Assembly (NCBI RefSeq): GCF_024054565.1
Contig: NZ_JAMXLR010000006.1
Location: 62,001-126,000 of the forward strand
From: Aeoliella straminimaris
Lineage (GTDB): Bacteria; Planctomycetota; Planctomycetia; Pirellulales; Lacipirellulaceae
DNA: 64,000 bases
Direction: 5' to 3'
A model generated the notes under the pieces. It had not been told where the DNA came from, made no database searches, and worked only from the letters and a program-made list of their open reading frames with translations. Shown piece by piece: positions 27,748-38,105 of the stretch (positions within the stretch are counted from its first letter, which is position 1; each line of letters begins with the position of its first letter). A program made the position numbers and the translations under genes.

Positions 27748-29298
27748 TCACCCTTGCGCCGACGCCTGCGGCAGGTGCAACTCGACCAGTTCGTTGAACT
27801 CCTCGAGCTGAGACGCGATCCAGGCGTCATCGAACCCGAACTCGCTAGCGATCATTTTCGCCACGCGAGGGGCAGCCCTTCGCGCCGCTGCCGCGTTCAA
27901 GAGCAGCGCCCGGGTGCGACGGGCCAGCACGTCCTCGACGGTCACGGCCATTTCGTTGCGAATCGCCCACAACGCTTCGCCGGCCGAGTAGGGGAGCGAA
28001 GGGTCGAGCGGCTCGGCCAGCGTGGGGTCGTGGTGCGCAAGGTCGGAGATGGCCTGCTTGTCTTGTGGGCGAAGGGCCAGCGACTCGGTGCGGCACGCCA
28101 ACTTCGGCAGCCCCGCCACTTCAATCGCCCGATCGACCGCGTCCTGGGCCATCCGACGATAGGTAGTCCATTTGCCACCCATCACGGATATCATGCCCGA
28201 CTCGGTGACCTCGATCACGTGGTCGCGGGCTAGCTTCGAGGTGGTCTCCTCGCCGCTTGCCACCAGGGGACGGATGCCGGCAAAAATGGAGCGGATATCG
28301 CCCCGCGTGGGATTTTCGCTCAGGTAATCGCTCACGGTGGTAATCAGGAAGTCGATCTCCTCTTCCTGCGGCACCGGTTCGATAGGGGTCGATTCGAGCG
28401 GGGTGTCAGTAGTGCCCACCAGCGTGGCGCCGTTCCACGGAATAGCGAAGATCACGCGTCCGTCTGATGTTTTCGGAACGATCATCGCCGAGTCGCCCGG
28501 CAAGAAGCGGCGATCGAGCACGATGTGTGTACCCTGGCTGGGCTGAATGCGAGCTTTGCGGGAGCTGTCGTCGAGCTGCCGAAGGTGGTCGCTGAACGGC
28601 CCCGTGGCGTTCACCACCACGCGAGCGCTCACTTCGTACTCCACACCTGATAGCGTATCGCGAGCTACCAAACCAGAAACCCGATCGTCGATGTGCTGCA
28701 GTCGGTCGACGTTCATGTAGTTGACGCAGATGGCCCCCTCGTCGATGGCGGTCTCGACCATCGAGACCAGCAGCCGGGTATCGTCGAAGCCAGCGTCGAA
28801 GTAGCGAATGCCCCCTTTGAGGCCGGAAGTTTTGATCGTGGGCAGCGCCGCCCGCGTGGCGCTGGGAGATAGATAGCCCGAGCGACCGATGTTCAAGCTG
28901 CCAGCCAACAAGTCGTAAGTCTTGAGCCCCGACCAGTAGTATGGCACCTCCCACGTGGCATACACCGGCACGATGGTGGGCAGCGGATACACCAGCTGCG
29001 GTGCATTCTTCAGCAGCAACCCACGCTCGTGCAGCGCTTCACGCACCAGCGACACGTTGCCCTGCTGCAGATAGCGCACGCCGCCATGCACCAACTTGGT
29101 GCTGCGGCTTGACGTGCCTTTACCGAAGTCGTACCGCTCGCACAGGGCGACGCGAAAACCTCGCGAAGCCGCATCGAGCGCAATACCGACGCCGGTCGCC
29201 CCGCCACCGACGACGGCCATGTCGAACGCGTCGCCCCGCGCAAGAATGTCGATTTGCGTTTGGCGGGAATAATCCGGGTTGGGGGGCAAAGCGGACAT
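27748..29298 (-). CDS. glpD: glycerol-3-phosphate dehydrogenase, FAD-dependent
   Basis: 516 residues from ATG 29298; upstream in-frame ATG at 29469 overlaps the glpK end and is rejected. FAD-binding FDMAVVGGGATGVGIALDAA near residue 30 and GTSSRSTKLVHGGVRYL are GlpD signatures; VMGGKWTTYRRMAQDAVD is the conserved C-terminal part. It oxidises glycerol 3-phosphate to dihydroxyacetone phosphate, passing electrons to quinone. It follows glpK by 59 bases on the same strand, forming a glycerol-use operon without a visible glpF or repressor. Confidence 0.95.
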   Translation of the reverse strand: MSALPPNPDYSRQTQIDILARGDAFDMAVVGGGATGVGIALDAASRGFRVALCERYDFGKGTSSRSTKLVHGGVRYLQQGNVSLVREALHERGLLLKNAPQLVYPLPTIVPVYATWEVPYYWSGLKTYDLLAGSLNIGRSGYLSPSATRAALPTIKTSGLKGGIRYFDAGFDDTRLLVSMVETAIDEGAICVNYMNVDRLQHIDDRVSGLVARDTLSGVEYEVSARVVVNATGPFSDHLRQLDDSSRKARIQPSQGTHIVLDRRFLPGDSAMIVPKTSDGRVIFAIPWNGATLVGTTDTPLESTPIEPVPQEEEIDFLITTVSDYLSENPTRGDIRSIFAGIRPLVASGEETTSKLARDHVIEVTESGMISVMGGKWTTYRRMAQDAVDRAIEVAGLPKLACRTESLALRPQDKQAISDLAHHDPTLAEPLDPSLPYSAGEALWAIRNEMAVTVEDVLARRTRALLLNAAAARRAAPRVAKMIASEFGFDDAWIASQLEEFNELVELHLPQASAQG

Positions 29299-29357
29299 AG
29301 GCGGTGACGGTTCGCGGTGGAAGGTCGGTTGTGGGCGAGAGTCTGCGGAGACGCAGT

Positions 29358-30848
29358 CTAATCGAGCGCCCACTCCCGGGCCCGCTCCACGGCGCGATTC
29401 CAGGTGGCTCGGCGCTCGGCTGCCAGGTCGGCGGGTATCTTGGGTCCGAACCGTTTGTCGACCTGCCACTGCGCCTGGAGTTCACCGCGGTCGGACCAAA
29501 CGCCGGTGGCCAGTCCCGCCAGATAGGCGGCGCCCAGGGCCGTGGTCTCGGTCACGGCGGGGCGGACCACTTCGGCCTGCAGCAGGTCGGCCTGCATTTG
29601 CATCAGCAGATCGTTGTTGCTCGCGCCGCCGTCGACACGAAGCTCGGAAAGCGACAGGCCCGAGTCACTCTGCATGGCCGAAACAATGTCGGCGACCTCG
29701 TACCCGATGCCCTCGAGTGCCGCGCGGGCGATATGAGCCGCCGATGTACCTCGCGTCAAACCGACGATGGTACCCCGGGCGTAAGGGTCCCAGTGCGGTG
29801 CGCCGAGGCCCGCCAGCGCCGGCACAAAGTACACACCGCCGGTGTCGTCGACGGAGGTGGCCAGTTTTTCGATATCGGCCGCACTCTTGATGATGCCCAA
29901 CTGGTCGCGGAGCCACTGCACCACGGCCCCGGCAACGAAGATGCTGCCTTCCAGGGCGTACTCGGTAATGCCGCCAATCTGCCAGGCCAGCGTGGAGAGC
30001 AGCTTGTGCTCGGAGGGTTTGGCCTCAGTGCCGGTGTGCATCAAGGCGAAGCAACCGGTGCCGTAGGTGTTCTTGACCATGCCGGGCTTGAAACACGCCT
30101 GGCCAAACAGCGCGGCATGCTGATCGCCTGCCATGCCAGCAATCGGCACCCCGGCCAGGGGCTGGCCTTTGGCCACCGTGGCATACACTTCGCTGGAGGA
30201 GTGAATCTCCGGCAGCACTTCGCGCGGCACACCCAACAGGGCGAGCAGTTGGTCATCCCACTGGCAGCGGTGAATGTCCATCAACTGTGTACGACCTGCG
30301 TTGGTGACGTCGGTGATGTGTAGCGCACCGCCGGTAAGCTGATAGACCAGCCAGGTGTCCACCGTGCCAGCAGCCAATTCGCCCCGCGCGGCCCGCTCGC
30401 GAGCGTCCGGCACGTGGTCGAGCAGCCAAGCGAACTTGGTTCCCGCGAAATACGGATCGATGACCAAGCCGGTCCGTTCGGCGATCCTTGCCTCGTGGCC
30501 GCCCAGACGCAGTTGATCGCAAGTATCCGCGGTACGGCGATCCTGCCAGACGATGGCCGGGTGGATCGGCTCGCCGGTGGCGCGATCCCAGATAATGGCG
30601 GTTTCTCGCTGATTGGTAATGCCCAGGGCCGCCAGATCGGCCACCTCCAGGCCCGCCTTGGCAACGGCTTCGACCGCCACTTCGAGCTGCGACTGCCAGA
30701 TCTCCAGCGGATCGTGCTCCACCCAGCCAGGCTTGGGGTAGAACTGCTGGAACTCGCGTTGAGCGATGCTGACGATATTGCCAGCCTGGTCAAACACGAT
30801 GGCTCGGGAAGAAGTGGTACCCTGGTCAAGGGCCAGAATGTGGGGCAT
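29358..30848 (-). CDS. glpK: glycerol kinase
   Basis: 496 residues, full length. [19 protein letters not shown] is the FGGY N-terminal phosphate-binding motif, [11 protein letters not shown] and [14 protein letters not shown] are typical GlpK segments, and [20 protein letters not shown] is the FGGY C-terminal signature. Phosphorylates glycerol with ATP in the cytoplasm. First gene of the glpKD unit; GAGGTAAT precedes its start. Confidence 0.97.
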   Translation of the reverse strand: MPHILALDQGTTSSRAIVFDQAGNIVSIAQREFQQFYPKPGWVEHDPLEIWQSQLEVAVEAVAKAGLEVADLAALGITNQRETAIIWDRATGEPIHPAIVWQDRRTADTCDQLRLGGHEARIAERTGLVIDPYFAGTKFAWLLDHVPDARERAARGELAAGTVDTWLVYQLTGGALHITDVTNAGRTQLMDIHRCQWDDQLLALLGVPREVLPEIHSSSEVYATVAKGQPLAGVPIAGMAGDQHAALFGQACFKPGMVKNTYGTGCFALMHTGTEAKPSEHKLLSTLAWQIGGITEYALEGSIFVAGAVVQWLRDQLGIIKSAADIEKLATSVDDTGGVYFVPALAGLGAPHWDPYARGTIVGLTRGTSAAHIARAALEGIGYEVADIVSAMQSDSGLSLSELRVDGGASNNDLLMQMQADLLQAEVVRPAVTETTALGAAYLAGLATGVWSDRGELQAQWQVDKRFGPKIPADLAAERRATWNRAVERAREWALD

Positions 30849-31020
30849 CGCCTATTACCTCGCCTGTTTGGTTGAAGTGGCACCCGCGAAAAGACGGTCC
30901 GTTCAAGTTACAATGCATCCGCAGAAGTTACCACAGGTGGTTCCCAGTACGTGATCGTGCGTACGGTGCAGTGCTGCCTGGGGTCTGACCTCCGAATCCT
31001 GTCTCTCGCCCCTTAGCTAT

Positions 31021-31818
31021 ATGCCTCGCCCCAAACGCATTACCGTACCCGAGTTCACCGCCTTCAAGCAGTCGGGCCACAAGATTTCCGTACTTACGGC
31101 CTACGATTACCCCACCGCTCGGCTGCTGGACGAGGCGGGCGTCGAGTGCATTCTGGTGGGTGATACGCTGAGCATGGTGGTGCAGGGCCGCGAGAATACC
31201 CTGCCGGTAACGGTTGAGGAGATGATCTACCACGCCGAAATGGTGGGCCGCGCCGTGGATCGGGCGTTGGTGGTGGTCGACATGCCGTTTCCCAGCAATT
31301 ACCTGGGGCGCTACAAGGCCATCGAAACCGCGGGCGAGATGCTCAAGCGGACTAGAGCCCAGGCCGTGAAGCTCGAAGGGGGCAGCGAACAGGCCGAAAC
31401 CATTCGCTCGCTCACCTGCGCCGGCATTCCCGTCATGGCGCATTGCGGTTTGCGGCCGCAGAGCGTGCACCAACTGGGCGGCTACCGCGTGCAACGCGAC
31501 CGCGAGCACCTGCTGGAGGATGCCCGCGCGGTGTCCGAAGCAGGAGCGTTCGCCATGGTGCTGGAATGCGTGCCCCGGGACGTGGCGGCCGACATCACGG
31601 CCCGCGTGCCGATCCCCACCATCGGTATCGGCGCCGGCCCCGACTGCGACGGGCAGGTGCTGGTGGTGAACGACATGCTGGGTCTCACCAGCGACCACGT
31701 GCCAAAGTTCGCCAAGCAGTACGCCAACCTGAAGCAGGACATCATCGACGCGGCCACCAAATATCGCGACGAGGTGCGGGACGGCACTTTCCCTGGGGAG
31801 GAGCATGGGTACAAGTAG
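31021..31818 (+). CDS. panB: 3-methyl-2-oxobutanoate hydroxymethyltransferase (ketopantoate hydroxymethyltransferase)
   Basis: 265 residues. ILVGDTLSMVVQGRENTLPV is the metal- and substrate-binding loop, and AVKLEGGSEQ, AHCGLRPQSVHQLGGYRVQ and IGIGAGPDCDGQVLVVNDML are the other PanB signatures. Catalyses the first step of pantothenate (and coenzyme A) synthesis using methylene-tetrahydrofolate. No panC or panD nearby. The ABC ATPase gene follows after about 100 bases. Confidence 0.97.
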   Translation: MPRPKRITVPEFTAFKQSGHKISVLTAYDYPTARLLDEAGVECILVGDTLSMVVQGRENTLPVTVEEMIYHAEMVGRAVDRALVVVDMPFPSNYLGRYKAIETAGEMLKRTRAQAVKLEGGSEQAETIRSLTCAGIPVMAHCGLRPQSVHQLGGYRVQRDREHLLEDARAVSEAGAFAMVLECVPRDVAADITARVPIPTIGIGAGPDCDGQVLVVNDMLGLTSDHVPKFAKQYANLKQDIIDAATKYRDEVRDGTFPGEEHGYK

Positions 31819-31916
31819 CGGGCGAAGAGCCACCAAGGCCCTCGCAGCTTCCGTTGCGGGCCATGGAGTATTTCAATTGCTCATGGAATTGGGACATCGA
31901 TCTTTCGTACGACGCT

Positions 31917-32711
31917 ATGCCGCCACTGATTGACATCCAGCACGTCGACTACACGCAGGGTACCACCAAGATCCTGCGTGACGTTTCCTGGCAGCTCGAC
32001 GCCGGAGCACACTGGGCGGTGCTCGGGCCCAACGGCTCGGGCAAGACCACGCTGCTGAAGATCGCCTGCGGCTACATCTGGCCGTCGAGCGGCTGCGTAC
32101 TTCGTGGTGGCGAAGAGCTGATTGACCTCCGCGAATGGCGCAAGCGAATCGGCTGGATCTCCAGCGAACTGGTAACCCAGGTTCCCAAGAAAGATACGGC
32201 CGTTGAAACGGTCGTAACCGGTCGCACTGCACAGGTGGGGCTGCGTTACCTGCCGACGTTCCATCCCACCGAGGCCGAATTCGCCGAAGCCCACGAGCGT
32301 CTCGAGGCGATTGGCTGTGCGGCGCTGGCCGACAAGCCGTTCGGCGTGCTCTCGCAAGGCGAGCGGCAACAGGTGCTATTCGCCCGGGCAACAATGGCCG
32401 AACCGGTGCTGCTGGTGCTCGACGAGCCCTGCGCCGGCATGGATCCGGGCGTGCGCGAACGGTTCCTGCATTGGCTCGACGCACAACTGGCCCAGCCGGA
32501 CGGCCCCTCGACCCTATTCGTCACGCATCACGTGGAAGAGATCATGCCGAGCGTCGAACGCACGCTGATCATGCGCGAAGGGACCATCGTCGAGCAGGGA
32601 GCCACCAGCGAAGTGGTCACGCAAGCGATCATCGAGTCGGCCTACGAAATTCAACTGGCCGAACTGCGCGAGTCGGGCAGGCGCCGCTGGCCTATTTGGG
32701 CTGAGTCATAG
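31917..32711 (+). CDS. ABC transporter ATP-binding protein, stand-alone
   Basis: 264 residues from ATG 31917 (MPPLIDIQHVDYTQG). Walker A is LGPNGSGKTTLLKIACG, the signature is VLSQGERQQVLFARA, Walker B is VLLVLDEPCAGMDPG, and the switch His is in FVTHHVEEI. It lacks a membrane part and no permease gene is adjacent. The sequence resembles ModF/YlmA-type ATPases, involved in molybdate uptake or ribosome-related roles depending on the subgroup. An in-frame ATG at 31863 would add 18 residues without ATPase homology. Confidence 0.85.
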   Translation: MPPLIDIQHVDYTQGTTKILRDVSWQLDAGAHWAVLGPNGSGKTTLLKIACGYIWPSSGCVLRGGEELIDLREWRKRIGWISSELVTQVPKKDTAVETVVTGRTAQVGLRYLPTFHPTEAEFAEAHERLEAIGCAALADKPFGVLSQGERQQVLFARATMAEPVLLVLDEPCAGMDPGVRERFLHWLDAQLAQPDGPSTLFVTHHVEEIMPSVERTLIMREGTIVEQGATSEVVTQAIIESAYEIQLAELRESGRRRWPIWAES

Positions 32712-32778
32712 GTCGCAAGCAAACCCGGCCGCCAACGCCCAATAGCCGCTGAGCTACGCCTCGTCGGAACAAGCGCCA

Positions 32779-33735
32779 TCACACGTCGCAAACCGCTTCG
32801 GGCCCTACTATGGTCTGCAGCGCGCCCGGCACCACGCGGAAACGAATGGGCTCTTCGTCCACCAGGTCGCCATCGATGGAGAACTTGATTACGGGCTGCG
32901 AGCGAACTTCAATCGACTTGGCCTGCCGATAGAGGACCTTGCCCGATTGGATGTACTCGTCGAACAGGTACCTTCCAGTCAGAGCCGCAATGTCCATCAC
33001 GGACCCCTCTTCGATCACCACGACGTCCAACAGTCCATCGTTCAGTTTTGCGTTGGGAGCAATGCGAATCCGACCGGCCGAGGTCTGGCCGTTGGCAACA
33101 ATCAAGTTCCAGACCGGCAGAATGGAGGTGGAGCCGTCGTCCCAAGTGACCGATGTCTCGAAGCTGCGCAGATCAGCCAGCACCGACAAACCGGAGATCA
33201 GGTAGCACATCGCCCCCCAGGTCTGCTTCTGCTCCGACGTGATCGATTCGGTCACGCGGTGGCTGTTGCCACCGGTGGCGATGTTCGCGAAGCGTGTGGA
33301 CCGCGAAGCGGTGTGGAGTTCGGCCACGTCCAGCCGGCAGGCTGTGCCGTGGCGGATCAGATCGAGCGCGGCGTCGAGGTCGTCCGGCACGTCGAGCGAT
33401 GCGCAGTAGTCGTTGGCCGTTCCCAGTGGCAACACGCCAAACACCACATCGTCGGCCGCGTCGGCCATGCCGTTGATCACCGAGTTGATGGTGCCGTCAC
33501 CGCCGGCGGCAATCACCCGCCGCACCCCCTGCTGGCAGGCAGTGCGGACCTTGGCCTCCGCATCGCGGGAGTGCTCGGGCGTAATAAGCCGTGTGCCGGG
33601 TTCGGCCTCCAGTTGCCGGCGGACCTCGTCGGCCTCCTGCACTCGGCCAGCGTGGGAATTCCATATCACGAGGGTGTCGACGGGGCCGTCCATGAGCGAG
33701 GGGATCTCGGCGGGGGGATTCTGAGGGGGAACCAA
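32779..33735 (-). CDS. diacylglycerol/lipid kinase family protein (YegS/BmrU-like)
   Basis: 318 residues. VIAAGGDGTINSVING is the nucleotide-binding GGDGT motif, GVLPLGTANDYCASLD is the second conserved loop, and FSIDGDLVDEEPIRFRVVPGA closes the C-terminal beta domain. Phosphorylates a lipid alcohol such as diacylglycerol using ATP at the inner membrane. The first 14 residues may not belong; ATG 33693 (MDGPVDTLVIWN) is a good alternative start. Confidence 0.85.
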   Translation of the reverse strand: MVPPQNPPAEIPSLMDGPVDTLVIWNSHAGRVQEADEVRRQLEAEPGTRLITPEHSRDAEAKVRTACQQGVRRVIAAGGDGTINSVINGMADAADDVVFGVLPLGTANDYCASLDVPDDLDAALDLIRHGTACRLDVAELHTASRSTRFANIATGGNSHRVTESITSEQKQTWGAMCYLISGLSVLADLRSFETSVTWDDGSTSILPVWNLIVANGQTSAGRIRIAPNAKLNDGLLDVVVIEEGSVMDIAALTGRYLFDEYIQSGKVLYRQAKSIEVRSQPVIKFSIDGDLVDEEPIRFRVVPGALQTIVGPEAVCDV

Positions 33736-33937
33736 TACGTGGCCTCAGGCGTCGAATACCCAAGGCCCGAGGTGTTAAATCGTTACGATTATCGCGTTGG
33801 CTGGCCACGGGGGTAGCCGCCGGCGGGCAGATTTCTGCTGGCGTGCGGCCAATCCTGCGTGACCCCGCAGCCTGGAGCCGATATACTTACCCGTAGTTCT
33901 CGCCCTCAAACGGACACTTGCCGGAGGATCGTTGGTC

Positions 33938-35581
33938 ATGGACAAACTGCTCACCCAGGTTCGCCGCGCTCACCGCCGGTTGTTGGTCGAGAAGTTTCTG
34001 CACTTTCTGGTGTGGTCGGCGTTTATTGCCCTGGCCGTGGCCGCCGTGGCGATTGCCGTGCCCCAGCTGGTGGCCATCGAGAATCTGCCCGCCAATTGGA
34101 CCCAGATCTGGCTGTGGCTGGCCGGTGGTGGATGCGTGCTGGGTGCCCTGGTGGCCACGTACCTCACCCGTCAGAGCACGCTGGATGCGGCCATCGAAAT
34201 CGACCACCGCTATCAGCTTCGCGAGCGGGTGGCCAGCAGCCTGGCGCTCTCGCCACACGACCTGGAGTCGCAGGCCGGACAGGCTCTGCTGAAAGACGCC
34301 ACCCACCGCATCGACCGGATCGACATAGGCGAGAAATTCCGTCCGCACATGGACCGCCGGGCATGGCTGCCACTGGTGCCTGCTGTGCTCGTGTTCTGCC
34401 TGATCACCTTTGGCAGCAACAAACAGGCCATCAGCAGTGTGGAACCCACCACCAAGACCGCCTCGCAGGCCAAGGTGAAGAAAGCCACCGAAGAGCTACA
34501 GAAGAAGCTCGAAGCCATGAAGAAGAAGGCCGAGCAAAAGGACCTGAAGACCGCCGAGGAACTGCTGAAGGAACTGGAGAAGGAAACCAAGGACCTGGCA
34601 AAAGACGACGCCGAGGAACGCAAGAAGACCACCGTCAAACTGAACAACGTCGCCAAGCAGTTGGAAGAACGCCGCGCGAAGCTAGGTACTTCCGAATCGC
34701 TGCAAAAGCAGCTCGAAAACATGAAGGAGCTGAGCCAGGGTCCCGCCGACAAGATGGCCAAGGCGATGAAACAGGGCGACTGGAAGAAGGCGCTCGACGA
34801 GTTGAAGAACCTGCAGGACAAAGTCGCCAAGGACAATCTGTCGCAGGCGGACAAACAGAAGCTGCAGAAACAGCTCGAACAACTGAAGCAAAAGCTGAAC
34901 GAAGCCACCCAGGCCAACCGCGAAGCAATGGATCAGCTCAAACAGCAGATTGAAGAGCAACGCAAGAAAGGCAACCTTGCCAAGGCAGGGGAGTTGCAGC
35001 AGAAACTCGACCAACTGCAGAAGAACCAGCCGCAGATGCAGAACCTGGACAAGCTGGCTCAGAAGCTACAGCAGTGCCAGAACTGCATGAACAAGGGCGA
35101 CAAGCAGGGCGCCGCCCAAGCCATGTCGGAACTGGCCGACCAACTGCAACAAATGCAGCAGGAAGGTCAGGAGCTCGAGATGCTCGACGAGGCCATGGCG
35201 CAGTTGCAAGCCGCCAAGAACGCCATGAACGGCATGGACATGGACCAGGCCTTCCCCAACGGCATGGGGGGAATGGGTAACCAGTTTGCCGAGAACCCCG
35301 GCATGGGCATGGGCGCTGGTCAAGGCTCCGGACCACGGCCCGATGAAGAGAACCCCACCCAATTCCGCGACACCCGCGTCCGTCAAAAGCCGGGCCAAGG
35401 CGCCGCGACATTCGGTGGCTTTGTTGATGGCCCCAATATCTCGGGCCAAACTGGCGTGGCCGCCGAACAAGAGCTCGAGGGCATCAACGCCGAACCTGCC
35501 GATCCGCTCACCAGCCAACGCCTGCCCCGCGGCCACGGCGAACACGCCGAAGAGTATTTCAAGCAACTGCGGGAATACTAG
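33938..35581 (+). CDS. membrane-anchored long coiled-coil protein
   Basis: 547 residues from ATG 33938, ten bases after GGAGG. Residues 20-85 hold two membrane helices, a third lies near residues 125-145 (WLPLVPAVLVFCLITF), and then from 150 to about 440 the sequence is a long Lys/Glu/Gln-rich coiled coil with many heptads (ELLKELEKETKDLAKDDAEE, LEQLKQKLNEATQANREAMD). A Gly/Met/Asn-rich segment follows. The fold suggests a structural or scaffold protein outside or at the membrane. No catalytic domain seen. Confidence 0.7.
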   Translation: MDKLLTQVRRAHRRLLVEKFLHFLVWSAFIALAVAAVAIAVPQLVAIENLPANWTQIWLWLAGGGCVLGALVATYLTRQSTLDAAIEIDHRYQLRERVASSLALSPHDLESQAGQALLKDATHRIDRIDIGEKFRPHMDRRAWLPLVPAVLVFCLITFGSNKQAISSVEPTTKTASQAKVKKATEELQKKLEAMKKKAEQKDLKTAEELLKELEKETKDLAKDDAEERKKTTVKLNNVAKQLEERRAKLGTSESLQKQLENMKELSQGPADKMAKAMKQGDWKKALDELKNLQDKVAKDNLSQADKQKLQKQLEQLKQKLNEATQANREAMDQLKQQIEEQRKKGNLAKAGELQQKLDQLQKNQPQMQNLDKLAQKLQQCQNCMNKGDKQGAAQAMSELADQLQQMQQEGQELEMLDEAMAQLQAAKNAMNGMDMDQAFPNGMGGMGNQFAENPGMGMGAGQGSGPRPDEENPTQFRDTRVRQKPGQGAATFGGFVDGPNISGQTGVAAEQELEGINAEPADPLTSQRLPRGHGEHAEEYFKQLREY

Positions 35582-35846
35582 ACCACTCCAGTTGAAAGCC
35601 GATTGCTGAGCCACCAACGATGGGAGCGTGCTGCGCGCAGACGCTTCCCTTATACCCGTAGCTCCATCTGTGCCGATTCTATCGGTTATTTTATGGCAAA
35701 AGGACGCTTTGACCGCGCTGGCAGTGCGTAGACAACCTGCGCTGGCAAAGGTAGATTAGGAAGACTTTGAGGCCCCCCTGCCGGGGCGGTAACGTTGGCC
35801 GTTCGCGGGTGGTCTCTGATGCGAACGAGTGAAGGATGAACTCCCG

Positions 35847-37775
35847 ATGTGTAGCACGAGCCACTCGATGAAGTGCGCCTGGGTTCTGTTGGCGGCTACT
35901 TTGCTGGTAGTGTCCGCCGAGTCGGCTCGGGCCGTGAGCGAACAATTGGCTCAGGCAATCGACGGGACCAAAAGCTCGTTCGAGCCGGTTACGCCTGAAC
36001 AGGTGGCCGCCGCCCGCGAAGAGCTGATCGCTACCGCCGAACAGTTTGAGCAGTTTCTCGACTCCGGTGGCGAGCGCGGCGAGGTTTGGAAGCGTTACCT
36101 GGAGTGGGAAGGTGTCCAGCAAAGCCTGGGCGAACCGCTGAATCCTGCGCTGGCCCCGCTGGCACAGTCGCTCAATCGCTTTCGCTCCGGTGCTGCTGGC
36201 ACCGAATTGCCGCAGTTCCGTCGGGTGGCTGTGGCCATGGAAAAGTTCATCGACCTGTCGACCCTCGCGCGTGCCAGGGATCAGCAAGCGTTCGTCGACC
36301 GCCAACTCGACCTGCTGGCAAAGTACCTCGACCGTTACGCCGAGGACAACTCGACCCGCGCCCGCTTCGAAGTCGAACGGCGACTCGACTTTTTTACCGG
36401 TATCGGTCAAGCACCCGAACTGATTGCGGCGTTGCGGAACGAATTCAACCACCCGAATTTTCGCGCGGAGATCTCGGAGAAATTCCTCGCCCGCGTGGCG
36501 TCCGATCCCGTGGATAACGTTTCTCCGGTGCGCGACTGCATCCTGGGCACTACCATTCGTGGTACCGGGCACACGACCGGTTCGGTGAGCCTTTCGACTG
36601 TTCCCAACAGTCAGCAGGCCGAACTGCTGCTGACGCTCAGCGGAGTGACGCACTCGGAGACCAACGGCTACAACGACCCGGTGGTGATACGTAGCAGCGG
36701 CACCACCCCGTTTACCGCCACCAAGCGAATCGCCCTGGAAGACAGCAACTTCTGGAACTATCCCACTCACGTGAGTGCTACCACCAGCACCACCACGCGA
36801 AGTGTGAAGAAGCAGGGGGGTGGCATCGGAAGCCGACTGATCGAGGCCATCGGCGAGCGCCAAGTGGAACAGAAGAAGCCCCAGGCCAACCGCATCGCCG
36901 CCCGCCATGCGGAGGATCGTATCTCTGAAAACATGGAAGAGGAGCTGCTACCCAAGCTGCAGGATGCTCGCTACGAGTACGAGAACCAGTTCCAGAAACC
37001 GCTAGCAAATCGCAACGCCGAGCCGCAGATGGTGGCCTTCTCGACCACCGATAGCAGCCTGAACTTCGACCTGCTGCAAGCGGGGCGGGGTGAACTGGGA
37101 GCCGACGCTGCACCGCCCGCCTTCGCCGCGGGACACGACCTCGCCGTGCGGTTGCACGAGACGGGTGCTTCGAACCTGGCTGCGGTCATTCTGTCGGGTG
37201 CCACGCTGTCGCAGCAGACCAAGGACGGGCACCCCAAGCTGAACGTTGAATTACCACCGGCCATGCGCAAGGCAATCGACAATGCTCGCGAGGAAGCCGA
37301 GGACGAGCCCGCTGCGGACGACGAGCGCGAGTTCAAACCCTGGTCGCTGACGTTCCGCCGCCTCCGCCCGATTACGCTGGACTTCAAAGACCAGAAGATC
37401 GTCGTCCGCATCCACTCGGCCCGCATCCAGGTACAGGACGACACCTACGATGGCTGGGACATCGTGGCCACCTACGGCATGCATCTCCAGAATGGCGGAT
37501 TGTTCCTGGTCCGAGATGGTGACATTGAGGTGATTCCCACGTCGTTCGATCCGGCCGAGGGGGGCAGCTTGAACAATCGCCAGGTCGGCACCCGCGGTGT
37601 GCTCGCCAAAGAGCTCAATCGCCAGTCCGACGCCGGCCGTGGCTTCCCCGAGGAGATCGAGATTCCGATGATCGATCTGCCCGAGGCCATCGCGGAACAT
37701 GGCCCGCTGTTGCTGGAAGATGCTAGCAGCGACGCCGGTTGGCTCCAGCTGGGTTGGCAGCTGCCACCAAGGTAA
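35847..37775 (+). CDS. large secreted protein of unknown function
   Basis: 642 residues from ATG 35847, nine bases after AAGGATG. A signal peptide is visible (KCAWVLLAATLLVVSAESARA). Residues 30-190 are helical; residues 225-350 are beta-rich and contain several Thr/Ser tracts (HVSATTSTTTRSVKKQGGG). A second beta-rich part is 470-570, including LTFRRLRPITLDFKDQKIVV. No known domain recognised. Probably acts outside the cytoplasm. Confidence 0.7.
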   Translation: MCSTSHSMKCAWVLLAATLLVVSAESARAVSEQLAQAIDGTKSSFEPVTPEQVAAAREELIATAEQFEQFLDSGGERGEVWKRYLEWEGVQQSLGEPLNPALAPLAQSLNRFRSGAAGTELPQFRRVAVAMEKFIDLSTLARARDQQAFVDRQLDLLAKYLDRYAEDNSTRARFEVERRLDFFTGIGQAPELIAALRNEFNHPNFRAEISEKFLARVASDPVDNVSPVRDCILGTTIRGTGHTTGSVSLSTVPNSQQAELLLTLSGVTHSETNGYNDPVVIRSSGTTPFTATKRIALEDSNFWNYPTHVSATTSTTTRSVKKQGGGIGSRLIEAIGERQVEQKKPQANRIAARHAEDRISENMEEELLPKLQDARYEYENQFQKPLANRNAEPQMVAFSTTDSSLNFDLLQAGRGELGADAAPPAFAAGHDLAVRLHETGASNLAAVILSGATLSQQTKDGHPKLNVELPPAMRKAIDNAREEAEDEPAADDEREFKPWSLTFRRLRPITLDFKDQKIVVRIHSARIQVQDDTYDGWDIVATYGMHLQNGGLFLVRDGDIEVIPTSFDPAEGGSLNNRQVGTRGVLAKELNRQSDAGRGFPEEIEIPMIDLPEAIAEHGPLLLEDASSDAGWLQLGWQLPPR

Positions 37776-38105
37776 ATCGGCCCGCCTGCCTACTTTTTCT
37801 GCCACGCGAATCGCCCATGTGGCGCTCGCCCTGCACCGCGAATCCACGGCTTTTCTCCTCATAAACTGCGGTCGTATCGCCAGCACTGGCAGGCCGACTT
37901 GCGGATTTTTCTGCGCTCTTCTCGCGCGCCAGCCTCGATTTGTCAAAGTTTGACGGTTAGGCCGACGATACCAACTGTGCTGAATACTCACGGGGGGGTG
38001 AGGATTCGAGCGACTGCGCCCTGCGAATTGCGAGCACTGCTGGCAACTCGCAGGGGCGGTCGACTCGATGGTCGGAATCCCTAAGACTTTACCCCCCGAA
38101 CTGAC
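37776..38105. other. intergenic region upstream of TolC-like gene
   Basis: About 330 bases without a convincing gene. GTCAAA-G-TTTGAC at 37942-37954 is a perfect 6-1-6 palindrome, about 150 bases before the TolC-like start, and may be an operator. No terminator with a T-run is evident. Confidence 0.35.

Noticed and set aside
31443..31916. 5' extension of the ABC ATPase into panB
   Set aside because: Reads panB in the wrong frame; ABC homology starts after 31917.
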